In this document: one piece after another, positions 1-9,555 of the stretch | How positions within the stretch are numbered: position 1 is the stretch's first letter | How the letters are laid out: every line of letters starts with the position of its first letter | Assembly: GCA_944389935.1 (NCBI GenBank) | Contig: CALXOE010000025.1 | Span: forward strand, 1 to 46,501 | Source of the DNA: an uncultured Victivallis sp. | GTDB lineage: Bacteria > Verrucomicrobiota > Lentisphaeria > Victivallales > Victivallaceae | DNA length: 46,501 nucleotides | Reading direction: 5' to 3' | Notes under the pieces: generated by a model | Told to the model about the DNA's origin: nothing | What the model saw: the letters and a program-made list of their open reading frames with translations, nothing else | Database searches by the model: none | Translations under genes and position numbers: made by a program

Positions 1-528
<528 letters not shown>

Positions 529-627
529 GCGTAATTTGAGAACGGCATGCTCCTGTGCTTGTGAGGTGCGGGGGCGTGCCGGAAGTGGAGTTTTGCAAGA
601 AATTTATCAAAAAAAACGGTAAGTTAT

Positions 628-656
628 TTGCAAAAACCACTTTGCGGTATTATTTT
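628..656 (+). promoter_or_regulatory. Probable sigma-70 promoter of the str/S10 operon
   Basis: TTGCAA at 628-633 and TATTTT at 651-656 are separated by 17 bases in an AT-rich spacer between rpoC and rpsL. A start about 7 bases later would give a leader of roughly 60 bases. This is inferred from the consensus match only. Confidence 0.5.
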
Positions 657-722
657 ATTAGTCTTTGATGCATGTTAAGTCATTTAAAATTCAAATAGAA
701 ATATAAGAAACAGGAATTTGTT

Positions 723-1133
723 ATGCCGACAATCAACCAGTTGGTGCGTTTCGGACGCGAAGAAAAGGCGAAGAAAAGTAAATCCAAGGCGTTGAGCGCC
801 TGCCCGCAGCGTCGGGGCGTCTGTCTGCAGGTTACGACCCGTACTCCGAAGAAGCCGAACTCGGCGTTGCGCAAGATTGCGCGTGTCCGGTTGACCAACG
901 GTCAGGAGGTCACGGCGTACGTCGGTGGCGAGGGGCACAATCTGCAGGAGCACTCGGTGGTGCTTGTGAAAGGCGGTCGTGTGCGCGATCTGCCGGGTGT
1001 GCGTTATCACATCGTCCGCGGTGCGTTGGACAGCCTCGGCGTTGACAAGCGGCGTCAGGGGCGTTCCAAGTACGGCGCGAAGCGTCCGAAGCCGGGTCAG
1101 GAAGCGGCGGCCGCGAAGGGTAAGAAGAAGTAA
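723..1133 (+). CDS. rpsL: Small ribosomal subunit protein S12
   Basis: S12 is a decoding-centre protein of the 30S subunit. The 136-residue product aligns with E. coli S12 without gaps over the core: [11 protein letters not shown] at 41-51, [12 protein letters not shown] at 68-79 and DLPGVRYH at 89-96. Lys43 and Lys44 are present. Position 88 is Arg (codon CGC at 984-986) where most bacteria have Lys; Lys-to-Arg here is a known streptomycin-resistance change elsewhere. The C-terminus has a short Ala/Lys-rich extension. It is the first gene of the operon and ends 39 bases before rpsG. Confidence 0.98.
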   Translation: MPTINQLVRFGREEKAKKSKSKALSACPQRRGVCLQVTTRTPKKPNSALRKIARVRLTNGQEVTAYVGGEGHNLQEHSVVLVKGGRVRDLPGVRYHIVRGALDSLGVDKRRQGRSKYGAKRPKPGQEAAAAKGKKK

Positions 1134-1172
1134 TTGATCACGAATTGAATTCAGAGATAAGGTGCGAAACAG

Positions 1173-1643
1173 ATGAGAAGACGCAGTGCTGTGAAGCGGG
1201 AACTGATTCCCGACGTGAAGTACAACAGCGAGCTGGTGGCCCGGTTGATCAACACGATCATGACCCGCGGCAAGAAATCCACCGCTCAGCAGATTGTTTA
1301 TGGTGCGTTCGATGTGATCCAGGCGAAGAAGCCGGAGATGCAGGCGATCGACGTGTTTCTCCAGGCGTTGGAGAATGTGAAGCCGAAGCTCGAAGTGAAG
1401 AGCCGTCGTGTCGGCGGTGCGACCTATCAGGTTCCGATCGAAGTTGATCCGGAGCGTCAGGTTGCGTTGGCGATGCGGTGGATCACGACCTATTCGCGTG
1501 GCCGCAAGGGCAAGTCGATGACCGAGTCTCTCGCCGGTGAGCTGCTGGATGCGTTCGAGAATACCGGATCCTCGATCAAGAAGAAAGAAGACACCTTTAA
1601 AATGGCGCAGGCGAACAAGGCGTTCGCTCATTATCGCTGGTAA
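1173..1643 (+). CDS. rpsG: Small ribosomal subunit protein S7
   Basis: S7 nucleates assembly of the 30S head by binding the 3' domain of 16S rRNA. The 156-residue length is normal. Diagnostic stretches are [20 protein letters not shown] near residue 26, the [16 protein letters not shown] segment and the C-terminal FAHYRW ending. It lies between rpsL and fusA in the standard str order. The start at 1173 is supported by an A/G-rich stretch just upstream (GATAAGGTGCG) and by the MRRR start typical of the family. Confidence 0.98.
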   Translation: MRRRSAVKRELIPDVKYNSELVARLINTIMTRGKKSTAQQIVYGAFDVIQAKKPEMQAIDVFLQALENVKPKLEVKSRRVGGATYQVPIEVDPERQVALAMRWITTYSRGRKGKSMTESLAGELLDAFENTGSSIKKKEDTFKMAQANKAFAHYRW

Positions 1644-1661
1644 GCGCCGGGAATGATGATT

Positions 1662-3776
1662 ATGAGTACCGAGCAGGACAAAAGCCAATACCATGAGTCG
1701 CCGAACCGCAAGCATGCGTTGAAAGACTACCGCAATATCGGCATCATGGCCCACATTGACGCGGGCAAAACCACTTTGACCGAGCGCATTCTTTTTTATT
1801 GCGGTGTGAACTACAAGATTGGCGATACCCATGAGGGTACGGCCACCATGGACTGGATGGAGCAGGAACGCGAGCGCGGCATTACGATCACCAGCGCGGC
1901 CACGACCTGCTACTGGAAGAATCACCGGATCAACATCATCGACACTCCCGGACACGTGGACTTCACGGCTGAGGTGGAGCGTTCGCTCCGTGTGCTTGAC
2001 GGAGCCGTTGCGGTGTTTTGCTCGGTCGGCAAGGTGCAGCCTCAGAGTGAGACGGTCTGGCGCCAGGCGCAGAAATATCATGTTCCGATTGTCGCGCTGG
2101 TCAACAAGATGGACCGTACCGGAGCGGATTTCGACGGGGTTGTGACGGAAATCCACACGAAACTTGGCGCGACGCCCGTTCCGCTCATGCTGCCGATCGG
2201 CCGCGAGGCTGAGTTCAAGGGTGTGGTCGACGTGCTCGAGAACAAGTGCGTTTATTTCAGCGACAAGGACAACGGTCTTACGATGACCGAGGAGGAGCCG
2301 ACCGGCGATCTCAAGACGCGTCAGGAAGCCGCCTACAAGCATATGGTCGAATGTCTCGCGGAAGTCGATGATGAGATCATGGAGATCTATCTGGCCGATG
2401 AGATGCCGGATCATGATCAGATCAAGGCAGCGCTGCGTCGCGCGACCCTTGCCGCCAAGATCGTTCCGGTTGCCTGCTGCACCGCTTTCAAGAACAAAGG
2501 TGTGCAGAAACTGCTCGACGTTGTGGTTGACTATCTGCCGAGCCCCGTTGATATCTGGGATATCAAGGGAACCGATCCGACCACGGGCGAGGCGATTACG
2601 CGTCACGTCGGCGATCTTCAGCCGTTCGCGGCGCTGGTGTTCAAGATCATGACCGACCCGTTTGTCGGTAAACTTTACTACTTCCGTGTTTACTCCGGTG
2701 TGGCTTCGCAGGGGATGAGCGTTTACAATCCGCGCACGAACAAGCGTGAGCGTCTCGGGCGTCTGCTCCAGATGCACGCAAACCAGCGGGTTGAGCAGCA
2801 GGAGATCTTCTCCGGCGACATCGCGGCTGCGGTCGGGTTGAAGAACGTGACCACCGGTGATACGATCTGCCTCGAGGAGAAGCCGATTGTGCTCGAGTCG
2901 ATGGCGTTCCCCGAGCCGGTGATTTCGATTGCGGTTGAGCCGAAATCGTCGGGCGATCGCGACAAGCTTTCCAAGGGTCTGATCGCGTTGGCGGAAGAGG
3001 ATCCGACTTTCCAGGTTCGTTCTGACGAGGAGACGGGTCAGACGATCATCTCCGGTATGGGTGAGCTGCACCTCGAGATCATTCTGGATCGTCTGGTGCG
3101 CGAGTTCAAAGTCGAGGCGAACACGGGTGCTCCTCAGGTTGCGTACCGTGAAGCGCTGTGCGGTTCGGCTGAGTCGAACATGAAGTTCGTGCGTCAGTCC
3201 GGCGGTCGCGGTCAGTACGGCCACTGTATCATCAATCTGATTCCGGGCGAACGCGGTTCGGGTATTGTGATTGAGAACAAGGTTGTCGGCGGCAACATTC
3301 CGAAAGAGTATATCAAACCGATTGAGCAGGGCATTCGTGAAGCCGCGGCTTCCGGCGTGCTGGCCGGATATTCGCTGATTGATTTCAAGGTTGAGATCAT
3401 CGACGGTTCGTATCACCCGGTTGACTCCTCGGAAATGGCGTTCAAAGTTGCCGGTTCGATGGCGCTCAAAGATGCGGCGAAGAAAGCCGGGATCATGTTG
3501 CTCGAGCCGATTATGAAGGTTGAGCTGACCACGCCGGATGAGAACATGGGTGACCTGATCGGCGATATCACGAGCCGTCGCGGCACGATTGTTGAGATCA
3601 ACGCCGGTGAGAACAGTTTCACCCGGGTGCATGCGAATGTTCCGCTGTCGGAACTGTTCGGATATGCCACGGCAATTCGTTCGCTCTCCCGCGGCCGTGC
3701 GTCCTATTCGATGGAGCCGGCGCACTTTGAAAGAGTTCCGAAACAAGTCCAAGACAAAATTGTGGAGAAGAAATAA
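1662..3776 (+). CDS. fusA: Translation elongation factor G
   Basis: EF-G is the GTPase that drives translocation on the ribosome. GTPase motifs are in order: G1 [10 protein letters not shown]2 RGITI, G3 DTPGHVDF, G4 NKMD, and a G5 region reading CCTAFKNKG where the usual form is GSAFKNKG. Domain IV ([10 protein letters not shown]) and domain V (PMKVE-type, SRRGTI) follow, and the 704-residue length is normal. Three ATGs lie close together (1653, 1656, 1662). The GGGA at 1649-1652 is correctly spaced only for 1662, so that start is chosen; it also removes an unneeded MMI leader. rpsJ follows 3 bases after the stop, and there is no tuf gene between them. Confidence 0.97.
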   Translation: MSTEQDKSQYHESPNRKHALKDYRNIGIMAHIDAGKTTLTERILFYCGVNYKIGDTHEGTATMDWMEQERERGITITSAATTCYWKNHRINIIDTPGHVDFTAEVERSLRVLDGAVAVFCSVGKVQPQSETVWRQAQKYHVPIVALVNKMDRTGADFDGVVTEIHTKLGATPVPLMLPIGREAEFKGVVDVLENKCVYFSDKDNGLTMTEEEPTGDLKTRQEAAYKHMVECLAEVDDEIMEIYLADEMPDHDQIKAALRRATLAAKIVPVACCTAFKNKGVQKLLDVVVDYLPSPVDIWDIKGTDPTTGEAITRHVGDLQPFAALVFKIMTDPFVGKLYYFRVYSGVASQGMSVYNPRTNKRERLGRLLQMHANQRVEQQEIFSGDIAAAVGLKNVTTGDTICLEEKPIVLESMAFPEPVISIAVEPKSSGDRDKLSKGLIALAEEDPTFQVRSDEETGQTIISGMGELHLEIILDRLVREFKVEANTGAPQVAYREALCGSAESNMKFVRQSGGRGQYGHCIINLIPGERGSGIVIENKVVGGNIPKEYIKPIEQGIREAAASGVLAGYSLIDFKVEIIDGSYHPVDSSEMAFKVAGSMALKDAAKKAGIMLLEPIMKVELTTPDENMGDLIGDITSRRGTIVEINAGENSFTRVHANVPLSELFGYATAIRSLSRGRASYSMEPAHFERVPKQVQDKIVEKK

Positions 3777-3779
3777 GTT

Positions 3780-4103
3780 ATGGCTACGGGCAAAACCCAG
3801 CGTATCCGTATCCGGCTGCAGGCGTACGAGCATCGGATTCTGGATCAGTCGGTCAACGAAATTCTTGAAACTGCCAAGCGTACGGGGTCTCTGGTTGCGG
3901 GTCCGGTTCCGCTTCCGACCCGGATTGAGCGTTGGACGGTGAACCGTTCCCCCCATGTCGATAAGAAGTCGATGGAGCAGTTTGAGATTCGTACGCACAA
4001 GCGTATGATGGACATTATCAACCCGACGGCAAAGACGGTCGATGAGCTGAAAAAGCTCAATCTGCCTGCCGGCGTGGATATCGCGATCAAGATTGGAGTC
4101 TAG
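3780..4103 (+). CDS. rpsJ: Small ribosomal subunit protein S10
   Basis: S10 (NusE) is a 30S head protein that also takes part in transcription antitermination. The 107-residue product has the family hallmarks: [16 protein letters not shown] at the start, [31 protein letters not shown] in the middle and [11 protein letters not shown] at the end. It starts 3 bases after fusA, with a GGAGAAG ribosome-binding stretch inside the end of fusA, so the two are probably translationally coupled. A hairpin begins just before its stop codon. Confidence 0.98.
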   Translation: MATGKTQRIRIRLQAYEHRILDQSVNEILETAKRTGSLVAGPVPLPTRIERWTVNRSPHVDKKSMEQFEIRTHKRMMDIINPTAKTVDELKKLNLPAGVDIAIKIGV

Positions 4104-4150
4104 AACGGTTCTGACTCCATAGATACCAAGGCCCCCGACCGATTGGGGGC
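4095..4150 (+). promoter_or_regulatory. Two hairpins in the rpsJ-rplC spacer
   Basis: First structure: GGAGTC (4095-4100) pairs with GACTCC (4113-4118), and AGAA pairs with TTCT inside it, so the stem spans the rpsJ stop codon. Second structure: GCCCCC (4131-4136) pairs with GGGGGC (4145-4150) around an 8-base loop. Neither is followed by a T-run, so simple termination is unlikely. An RNA-processing site or a binding site for a ribosomal protein is possible; that is inference. Confidence 0.5.
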
Positions 4151-4183
4151 ACGTATCGAATGTTTCTCACGAAAGGAGAAAGT

Positions 4184-4840
4184 ATGAAAGGATTAATCGG
4201 TAAAAAGGTCGGAATGACGCAGGTCTACGACGAGAACGGTGTCCTGATCCCGGTGACGGTGGTTCAGGCCGGTCCTTGTGTTGTGACCGACGTCAAGACC
4301 CCGGAGCGCGACGGTTATTCGGCGATCCAGCTGGGTTTCGGTTCGCGCAAGGCGAAGAACGTCACAAAGGCTCGTGCCGGGCATCTCGCGAAAGCGGGTC
4401 TGACGGGAGACAAGCTCCCCTCGGTTCTGCGTGAGGTGCGCATCAGCGCGAATGATGCGGCTCCGGCTCTCGGGACGGAGCTGAAAGCTGACATCTTCGA
4501 GGCGAACGAGTATCTCGATGTGATCGGCACGACGAAAGGCCGCGGATTCCAGGGCGTCGTCAAGCGTTACCGCTTCGGTGGCGGCCGTGCGAGCCACGGC
4601 GGTGCCTGGACTCGTCGTACGGGTTCGATCGGCTGCTGTGAGTGGCCGGGCAACGTGATCAAGGGCAAGCGCATGCCGGGTCACATGGGCAATGTTCCGC
4701 GCACGGTTCAGAATCTGAAGATCGTGCGTGTGATGGCGGAAGACAATGTGCTGCTGCTCAAGGGCGCCGTTCCGGGCGCGAACGGCGGCATTCTGTTGAT
4801 CCGGAGTGCAATCAAGAAGCAGCCGGCCGCGCAGAAGTAA
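4184..4840 (+). CDS. rplC: Large ribosomal subunit protein L3
   Basis: L3 is an early-assembling 50S protein near the peptidyl-transferase centre. The 218-residue product starts MKGLIGKKVGMTQVY and has TTKGRGFQGVVKRYRF, GGRASHGG and GKRMPGHMGN. The start at 4184 is chosen because AAAGGAGAAAGT ends just before it; an in-frame ATG at 4160 lacks such a site. The loop between HGGAWTRR and GKRMPGHMG reads GSIGCCEWPGN; two adjacent Cys and a Trp are unusual there compared with forms I know. It begins 80 bases after rpsJ, past two hairpins. Confidence 0.97.
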   Translation: MKGLIGKKVGMTQVYDENGVLIPVTVVQAGPCVVTDVKTPERDGYSAIQLGFGSRKAKNVTKARAGHLAKAGLTGDKLPSVLREVRISANDAAPALGTELKADIFEANEYLDVIGTTKGRGFQGVVKRYRFGGGRASHGGAWTRRTGSIGCCEWPGNVIKGKRMPGHMGNVPRTVQNLKIVRVMAEDNVLLLKGAVPGANGGILLIRSAIKKQPAAQK

Positions 4841-4852
4841 GAGGTGTGTATC

Positions 4853-5503
4853 ATGTCGAATACTTTAGATATCCTTGATTGCAAAGGGACCCGGGTTGGC
4901 GAATACGTCATTCCCGAGGGCGTGATGATCGAGTTGGACAAAGAGCCGGAGAAAGGTCTCCAGGCGGTTCACGATACGGTTGTGGCCTATCTTGCCGGGC
5001 TGCGCGCAGGTACGGCCTGCACGAAGACGCGCGGAGAGGTGTCTGGAGGCGGTGCGAAGCCGTTCCGCCAGAAGGGTACCGGTCGTGCGCGTTCCGGTTC
5101 GAGCCGGAGTCCGGTCTGGGTTGGCGGCGGTACGATTTTCGGGCCCCGTCCGCGTTCGTTTGCGAAGAAAGTGAACAAGAAGGTTCTGCGTCTGGCTCTG
5201 CGGCGTGCGTTCACGGAGCGGATCGCTGATGGTGACGTTGTGATCGTCGATCAGGTTCAGCTGCCGGATCACAAGACGAAGAACGTCGTTTCGATTCTGA
5301 AGAATCTGAATCTTGCCGACAGCACGGTGATGATGTCGCTCCCGGCTCTGGAGGATCAGGCCGCGGTGGTGTGCGCTACGGGCAATCTGCCGAATCTGGT
5401 GCTTCGCAAGTCTGATAATGTCAACGTGTATGAACTGCTTCGCTTCGGCAAGCTCCTTTTCACGAAGGACGGCCTTGATGCGTTCATCCAGCGTCTGGCG
5501 TAA
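4853..5503 (+). CDS. rplD: Large ribosomal subunit protein L4
   Basis: L4 lines the 50S exit tunnel and in E. coli represses the S10 operon. The 216-residue product has the internal loop [20 protein letters not shown] and then [20 protein letters not shown], the standard L4 core, and ends with an [21 protein letters not shown] tail. The start at 4853 has GAGGTG 6 bases upstream. An in-frame GTG at 4844 is part of that ribosome-binding site and is rejected. It is 12 bases after rplC. Confidence 0.97.
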   Translation: MSNTLDILDCKGTRVGEYVIPEGVMIELDKEPEKGLQAVHDTVVAYLAGLRAGTACTKTRGEVSGGGAKPFRQKGTGRARSGSSRSPVWVGGGTIFGPRPRSFAKKVNKKVLRLALRRAFTERIADGDVVIVDQVQLPDHKTKNVVSILKNLNLADSTVMMSLPALEDQAAVVCATGNLPNLVLRKSDNVNVYELLRFGKLLFTKDGLDAFIQRLA

Positions 5504-5514
5504 GGAGATGGATC

Positions 5515-5796
5515 ATGAGAAGTGCTTTTGATATCATCCTCGCACCGGTTGTCACCGAGAAGAGCAATGCGCAGGCGCAGGCCTCGAAGTATGTGTTCAA
5601 GGTGAAGACGGATGCCGAGAAGATCGAGATCGGCCGGGCAATCGAAGAGTTGTTCAAGGTCAAGGTCAAGTCGGTGAATGTTATGAACTGCATGGGCAAG
5701 ACGCGCCGCGCGGGCCGGACCAACAAGATGGGTCGTCGCGCTGACTGGAAGAAAGCGGTCGTTACGTTGTCCGAAGGCAGCATCGAGATCATTTAA
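5515..5796 (+). CDS. rplW: Large ribosomal subunit protein L23
   Basis: L23 sits at the tunnel exit and docks trigger factor and SRP. The 93-residue product starts with the usual DIILAPVVTEKS motif, has KYVFKVKTDAEKIEIGRAIEELFKVKV in the centre, and carries the basic GKTRRAGRTNKMGRRADWKKA segment. AAGGAGATGGATC precedes the ATG, overlapping the rplD stop. Length and gene order fit exactly. Confidence 0.97.
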   Translation: MRSAFDIILAPVVTEKSNAQAQASKYVFKVKTDAEKIEIGRAIEELFKVKVKSVNVMNCMGKTRRAGRTNKMGRRADWKKAVVTLSEGSIEII

Positions 5797-5814
5797 CAGA
5801 GGGAGAAGATCAGA

Positions 5815-6645
5815 ATGGCGGTTAAGAATTTTAATCCCGTGACTCCCTCCCGGCGTCATATGGCGACGATGGACTATGCGTCCACGATCACCAAGAGCGC
5901 GCCGGAGAAGAGTCTCGTCAAGGGGAAGAAATCCACTGGCGGTCGCAACAACATGGGACGGATCACGACCCGTTTCCGCGGAGGCGGCAACAAGCGTCGT
6001 TACCGTATGGTCGATTTTATCCGTACGAAAGAGAATGTTCCGGCGAAGGTTCTTTCGATCGAATACGATCCGAATCGTTCGGCTAACATCGCTCTCATCT
6101 GCTATGCGGATGGCGAGAAATCGTACATCCTCGCGCCGGTCGGCCTGAAAGTCGGTGATAAGGTTATGAACGGGCCGAAGGCTGAGCTCAAGCCGGGCAA
6201 CTGGCTGGCTTTGAAAGACATTCCGGTCGGTGTCAACATCTGCTGCATTGAGATGCTGCCGGGTCGCGGAGCGAAAATCGCGCGTTCTGCCGGTCAGGTT
6301 GCGACGTTGCGCGGTAAGGAAGAGACCTACGCGCAGATCAAGCTGCCGTCGGGTGAAGTCCGCATGATCCATGTGAACTGCCACGCGATGATCGGTCAGG
6401 TCGGCAATCTCGACCGCATGAACGTGAAGATGGGCAAGGCCGGTAAGAAGCGTTATCTCGGCTTCCGGCCGCATGTCCGTGGTGTTGCGATGAACCCGGT
6501 TGACCATCCGATGGGTGGTGGCGAGGGTCGTACCTCCGGCGGCGGGCATCCGGTTTCGCCGTGGGGTCAGCTGGCCAAGGGCAAGCGCACCCGCAATCCG
6601 AAGAAGACTTCTAAGAACTTCATTGTTGAGCGGAGGAAGAAGTAA
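5815..6645 (+). CDS. rplB: Large ribosomal subunit protein L2
   Basis: L2 is needed for subunit association and peptidyl transfer. The 276-residue product shows [23 protein letters not shown] near residue 42, SPWGQ near the end, and the [14 protein letters not shown] loop with the conserved functional His. GGGAGAAG lies upstream of the start. Its TAA stop shares one base with the rpsS ATG (6645), so rpsS translation is probably coupled. Confidence 0.98.
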   Translation: MAVKNFNPVTPSRRHMATMDYASTITKSAPEKSLVKGKKSTGGRNNMGRITTRFRGGGNKRRYRMVDFIRTKENVPAKVLSIEYDPNRSANIALICYADGEKSYILAPVGLKVGDKVMNGPKAELKPGNWLALKDIPVGVNICCIEMLPGRGAKIARSAGQVATLRGKEETYAQIKLPSGEVRMIHVNCHAMIGQVGNLDRMNVKMGKAGKKRYLGFRPHVRGVAMNPVDHPMGGGEGRTSGGGHPVSPWGQLAKGKRTRNPKKTSKNFIVERRKK

Positions 6646-6908
6646 TGGCCAGATCGATTAAGAAAGGCCCGTTTGTCGACCAGTATCTGATCGACAAAGT
6701 TGAGAAGATGGGCAATCAGAAAGCCGCGATCAAGACCTGGTCGCGCCGCTCGATGATTATTCCGGATTTTGTTGGACACACGTTCAACGTGCATAACGGC
6801 AAGAGCTTTGTCCCGGTGTTTGTGACCGAAAACATGGTCGGTCACAAACTTGGCGAGTTTGCGCCGACCCGTACCTTCAAGGATCACGGTGTGGTTTCCG
6901 GCAAATAA
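6645..6908 (+). CDS. rpsS: Small ribosomal subunit protein S19
   Basis: S19 is a 30S head protein. The 87-residue product has the typical [10 protein letters not shown] start, [23 protein letters not shown] and the [13 protein letters not shown] ending. It overlaps the rplB stop by one base and is served by GGAGGAAGAAG. It is the last gene of the cluster here: an intrinsic terminator follows, and rplV, rpsC, rplP and the rest of the usual S10 operon are absent from this window. Confidence 0.98.
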   Translation: MARSIKKGPFVDQYLIDKVEKMGNQKAAIKTWSRRSMIIPDFVGHTFNVHNGKSFVPVFVTENMVGHKLGEFAPTRTFKDHGVVSGK

Positions 6909-6931
6909 TTTCCGGAGATCGTTTGAAGTTT

Positions 6932-6972
6932 CCCCGCAGTTGGTTGAACCGATTGCGGGGTTTCTTTTTTTA
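6932..6972 (+). terminator. Rho-independent terminator after rpsS
   Basis: CCCCGCA (6932-6938) pairs with TGCGGGG (6954-6960); GGTT and AACC can pair inside the loop. TTTCTTTTTTT follows at once. This is a strong + strand terminator 23 bases after the rpsS stop. Confidence 0.88.
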
Positions 6973-6987
6973 TCTGCGTCTTCGGGC

Positions 6988-7015
6988 TTGAACACCGGAA
7001 AATCTGTGCTATTTT
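6988..7015 (+). promoter_or_regulatory. Probable promoter for lpdA-ispD-yraN-comF
   Basis: TTGAAC at 6988-6993 and TATTTT at 7010-7015 are separated by 16 bases, directly after the rpsS terminator and about 45 bases before lpdA. The match is good, but no experimental support exists. Confidence 0.55.
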
Positions 7016-7058
7016 TCAATATGCTTCGTAAAGTCCATCATCAGAGGGGAGACGAACC

Positions 7059-8456
7059 GTGGAAAAATTTGATGTTTGTGTGATCGGAGCCGGTCCCGGG
7101 GGGTATGTTGCCGCGATCCGGGCCGGGCAGAGCGGATTCAAGACGGCGATTGTCGAGAAAGCGTTTCCCGGCGGAACCTGTTTGAACGTCGGCTGCATTC
7201 CGACCAAGACACTGATTGCGGGAGTCGAGGTTTACGCGACCGCGCGCCGTGCGGCGGAATTCGGAGTCGAAATCTCCGGCGAGATCCGTCCGGACTGGAC
7301 GAGAATGCTTGCGCGCAAGGACGATGTGATCGGCAAGCTGCGCAATGGAATCTCCTCTCTGCTGAAATCTGCCGGAGTGACGGTTTTCAGCGGGCGCGGG
7401 GAGTTTCTCTCCCGGCGGCAGTTGATGGTTGCCGACGGGGAGTCGGCGGGGAGCGTGATTGAGGCCGATCACTTTATCGTTGCGACCGGGTCTGAGCCGC
7501 TCGTTCCGGGATTTATCCCGCAGGGGAACCGGATTTTGACCTCCACGGAGCTGCTGAGTCTCCCGAAGCTGCCGAAAAGCCTGCTGATTCTCGGCGGGGG
7601 GGTGATCGGTTGTGAGTTCGCCTGCCTTTTCGCGGAACTCGGCGTGAATGTGACGGTTGTTGAGATGCTTCCGCAGATTCTTCCGCAGACTGACGGTGAG
7701 TGTGCGAAACTGCTCGCCCGGGAAATGAGCCGCCGGGGAATCCGGATTCTGAACGGGACCCCGCTTTCGGAAATCAAATGCACGGCGCGCGGCGTTTCCG
7801 GAAAAGTCGGAGCGGAGACGGTCAAGGCGGATTATCTGCTCATCTCAATCGGGCGCAAGCCCGTGACGGCGGATCTGAATCTCCCGGCAGCGGGAGTGCG
7901 GGTCGATAACCGGGGATTTATCGAGATTGACGAGGCGTTTCGTACGAGCGCTCCGAACATCTTTGCGATCGGCGATGCGGTCGGCAAGATCATGCTCGCA
8001 CACTGGGCGAGCGCTGCCGCAGAAAATGTGGTGAACACTTTGCGCGGCAAATCCGTTGCGTTTCCGGGTGCCGTCACGCCGGGATGTATCTTCACATCTC
8101 CCGAGATTGGTACGGTCGGGAAGAGCGAAGAGCAGCTTAAGAGCGAGGGGGTGGATTATGTCGTCGGCAAATTCCCGTTTGCCGCGCTCGGAAAAGCGAT
8201 GGCGATGAATCAGACCGAGGGATTCGTAAAAATTCTCGCGGATGCGAAGAGCGATCAGGTGCTCGGTGTGCATATTATCGGCCCGCATGCGACCGATCTC
8301 ATCGCCGAGGCGGTACCAGCGATGTTGATGGAGATCACGGCCCGGGAGCTCGGTCGAGCCATTCACGCGCACCCGACGCTCGGCGAGGCGATGATGGAGG
8401 CCGCGCACGCGGTGCATGGCGAGTGTGCTCATCTGCCGACGCGCCGGAAACGTTGA
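7059..8456 (+). CDS. lpdA: Dihydrolipoyl dehydrogenase (E3)
   Basis: This is the FAD enzyme that reoxidises dihydrolipoamide with NAD+ for 2-oxoacid dehydrogenase complexes and the glycine cleavage system. The 465-residue product has the FAD Rossmann motif GAGPGGYVAA, the redox disulfide GGTCLNVGCIPTK, the NAD motif GGGVIGCEFA, the second FAD site IFAIGDAV and the C-terminal HAHPTLGE with the His-Glu base pair. The start is GTG at 7059, supported by GAGGGGAGA upstream. No E1 or E2 gene is nearby, so which complex it serves cannot be told. Confidence 0.94.
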   Translation: MEKFDVCVIGAGPGGYVAAIRAGQSGFKTAIVEKAFPGGTCLNVGCIPTKTLIAGVEVYATARRAAEFGVEISGEIRPDWTRMLARKDDVIGKLRNGISSLLKSAGVTVFSGRGEFLSRRQLMVADGESAGSVIEADHFIVATGSEPLVPGFIPQGNRILTSTELLSLPKLPKSLLILGGGVIGCEFACLFAELGVNVTVVEMLPQILPQTDGECAKLLAREMSRRGIRILNGTPLSEIKCTARGVSGKVGAETVKADYLLISIGRKPVTADLNLPAAGVRVDNRGFIEIDEAFRTSAPNIFAIGDAVGKIMLAHWASAAAENVVNTLRGKSVAFPGAVTPGCIFTSPEIGTVGKSEEQLKSEGVDYVVGKFPFAALGKAMAMNQTEGFVKILADAKSDQVLGVHIIGPHATDLIAEAVPAMLMEITARELGRAIHAHPTLGEAMMEAAHAVHGECAHLPTRRKR

Positions 8457-8470
8457 ATGGTGGCGCGCGT

Positions 8471-9148
8471 ATGATTCCCGATCTGGCTGTGGTCATTGTT
8501 GCGGGTGGATCCGCCCGCCGGTTCGGTGGCGACAAACTGATGGTCAATTTCGGCGGGCTTCCGCTCTTTCTGCACAGTGTGAAAGAGTTTCTGCCGGTGG
8601 CGGCGCCCGGTTCTCTTGTGGTGGTGCACCCTGCCGGACGGAAGGAGGAGTTTGCGCGGCAGGCGGAACTGTTTCTGCCGGGGAGCGGCATTGTCTGGGC
8701 GGCGGGAGGTGCCTGCCGTTCGGCTTCGGTGCGCTCGGGGCTGGCGCAGATTCCGCTTGAGAACGGGATTGTCGCGGTACATGATGCGGCGCGGCCGCTG
8801 GCTTCGGCATCGCTGCTTGAGGAGCTTGTTGCGGCGGCTCGACGTTGTGGCGGGGCGATCCCGGGGAAACCGGTCACCGATACGCTGAAACGATGCGACG
8901 AATCCGGGCGGATTGCGGAAACCGTGTCGCGCGCGGGGCTCTGGCGGGTCGAAACCCCGCAGGTGTTCGACTTGGCGAAGCTGCGTGCCGCCTACGCGCA
9001 GAATCCGGATGCGGATTTTACGGATGATGCGGCTGTCTATGCGGCGGCGGGTTTCCCCTGTTCGGTGATTCACAACCGGGCCGACAATCTGAAGATCACC
9101 TATCCGGCCGATGTCGCTCTGCTTGAGCGTTGCCCGCGCGAGGCGTGA
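8471..9148 (+). CDS. ispD: 2-C-methyl-D-erythritol 4-phosphate cytidylyltransferase
   Basis: IspD makes CDP-methylerythritol from MEP and CTP in the non-mevalonate isoprenoid pathway. The 225-residue product has the nucleotidyltransferase signature [15 protein letters not shown] at the start, the conserved VHDAARPL and the WRVETPQVF motif, followed by [11 protein letters not shown]. The start at 8471 is the first Met in front of the [12 protein letters not shown] strand; in-frame starts further upstream overlap lpdA and add a non-conserved leader. It is 14 bases after lpdA and 2 bases before yraN. Confidence 0.92.
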   Translation: MIPDLAVVIVAGGSARRFGGDKLMVNFGGLPLFLHSVKEFLPVAAPGSLVVVHPAGRKEEFARQAELFLPGSGIVWAAGGACRSASVRSGLAQIPLENGIVAVHDAARPLASASLLEELVAAARRCGGAIPGKPVTDTLKRCDESGRIAETVSRAGLWRVETPQVFDLAKLRAAYAQNPDADFTDDAAVYAAAGFPCSVIHNRADNLKITYPADVALLERCPREA

Positions 9149-9150
9149 GG

Positions 9151-9555
9151 ATGAAGCGTTTTCGGGCGGCCCATTTGAAGCTCGGGCGTCGCGGGGAGGA
9201 GGCTGCGGCGCGGCTGCTGCTGGCCAAAGGATATACGCTTCTCGCGAGAAACTGGCGGGTGAGAGCCGGGGAACTCGACATTGTCGCCCGGGATGGCGCG
9301 ACGCTGGTGTTCGTCGAGGTCAAGACGTTGCGGCGTATCGGGCTGTATCGTCCGGGAGACAATCTGTCTCCGCGCCAGATGCGTCGAAATTTTCGGGCTG
9401 CGCTGCGTTATTACCGGGCGATTGGAAAGCCGGCGCTGCCGGGCCGGTTTGACCTTGTGGAGGTCATTGCGGGGCGTTGGGGGATTCGCAGCATTCGGCA
9501 TCGGCATGATTATCTGCCGCCGCTCGAGCCGGGCGGGGGGCGCGGTCATGCGTGA
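9151..9555 (+). CDS. yraN: YraN/UPF0102-family endonuclease-like protein
   Basis: This is a 134-residue protein of the UPF0102 family, whose fold resembles Holliday-junction resolvases and restriction nucleases; its cellular role is not settled. Visible family features are [13 protein letters not shown], the [10 protein letters not shown] strand, then [10 protein letters not shown] with the conserved Glu-Asp, and VFVEVKT with the Glu-x-Lys of the PD-(D/E)xK core. The start at 9151 has GAGG 7 bases upstream inside the ispD end. It overlaps comF by 8 bases. Confidence 0.88.
   Translation: MKRFRAAHLKLGRRGEEAAARLLLAKGYTLLARNWRVRAGELDIVARDGATLVFVEVKTLRRIGLYRPGDNLSPRQMRRNFRAALRYYRAIGKPALPGRFDLVEVIAGRWGIRSIRHRHDYLPPLEPGGGRGHA

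Noticed and set aside
684..3998. A 1104-codon open frame on the - strand across rpsL-fusA-rpsJ
   Set aside because: It lies fully antisense to four certain genes; biased codons of highly expressed genes leave the complementary frame free of stops. The protein has no plausible motif.
5356..6549. A 397-codon - strand frame across rplW-rplB
   Set aside because: Antisense to ribosomal genes; no motif.
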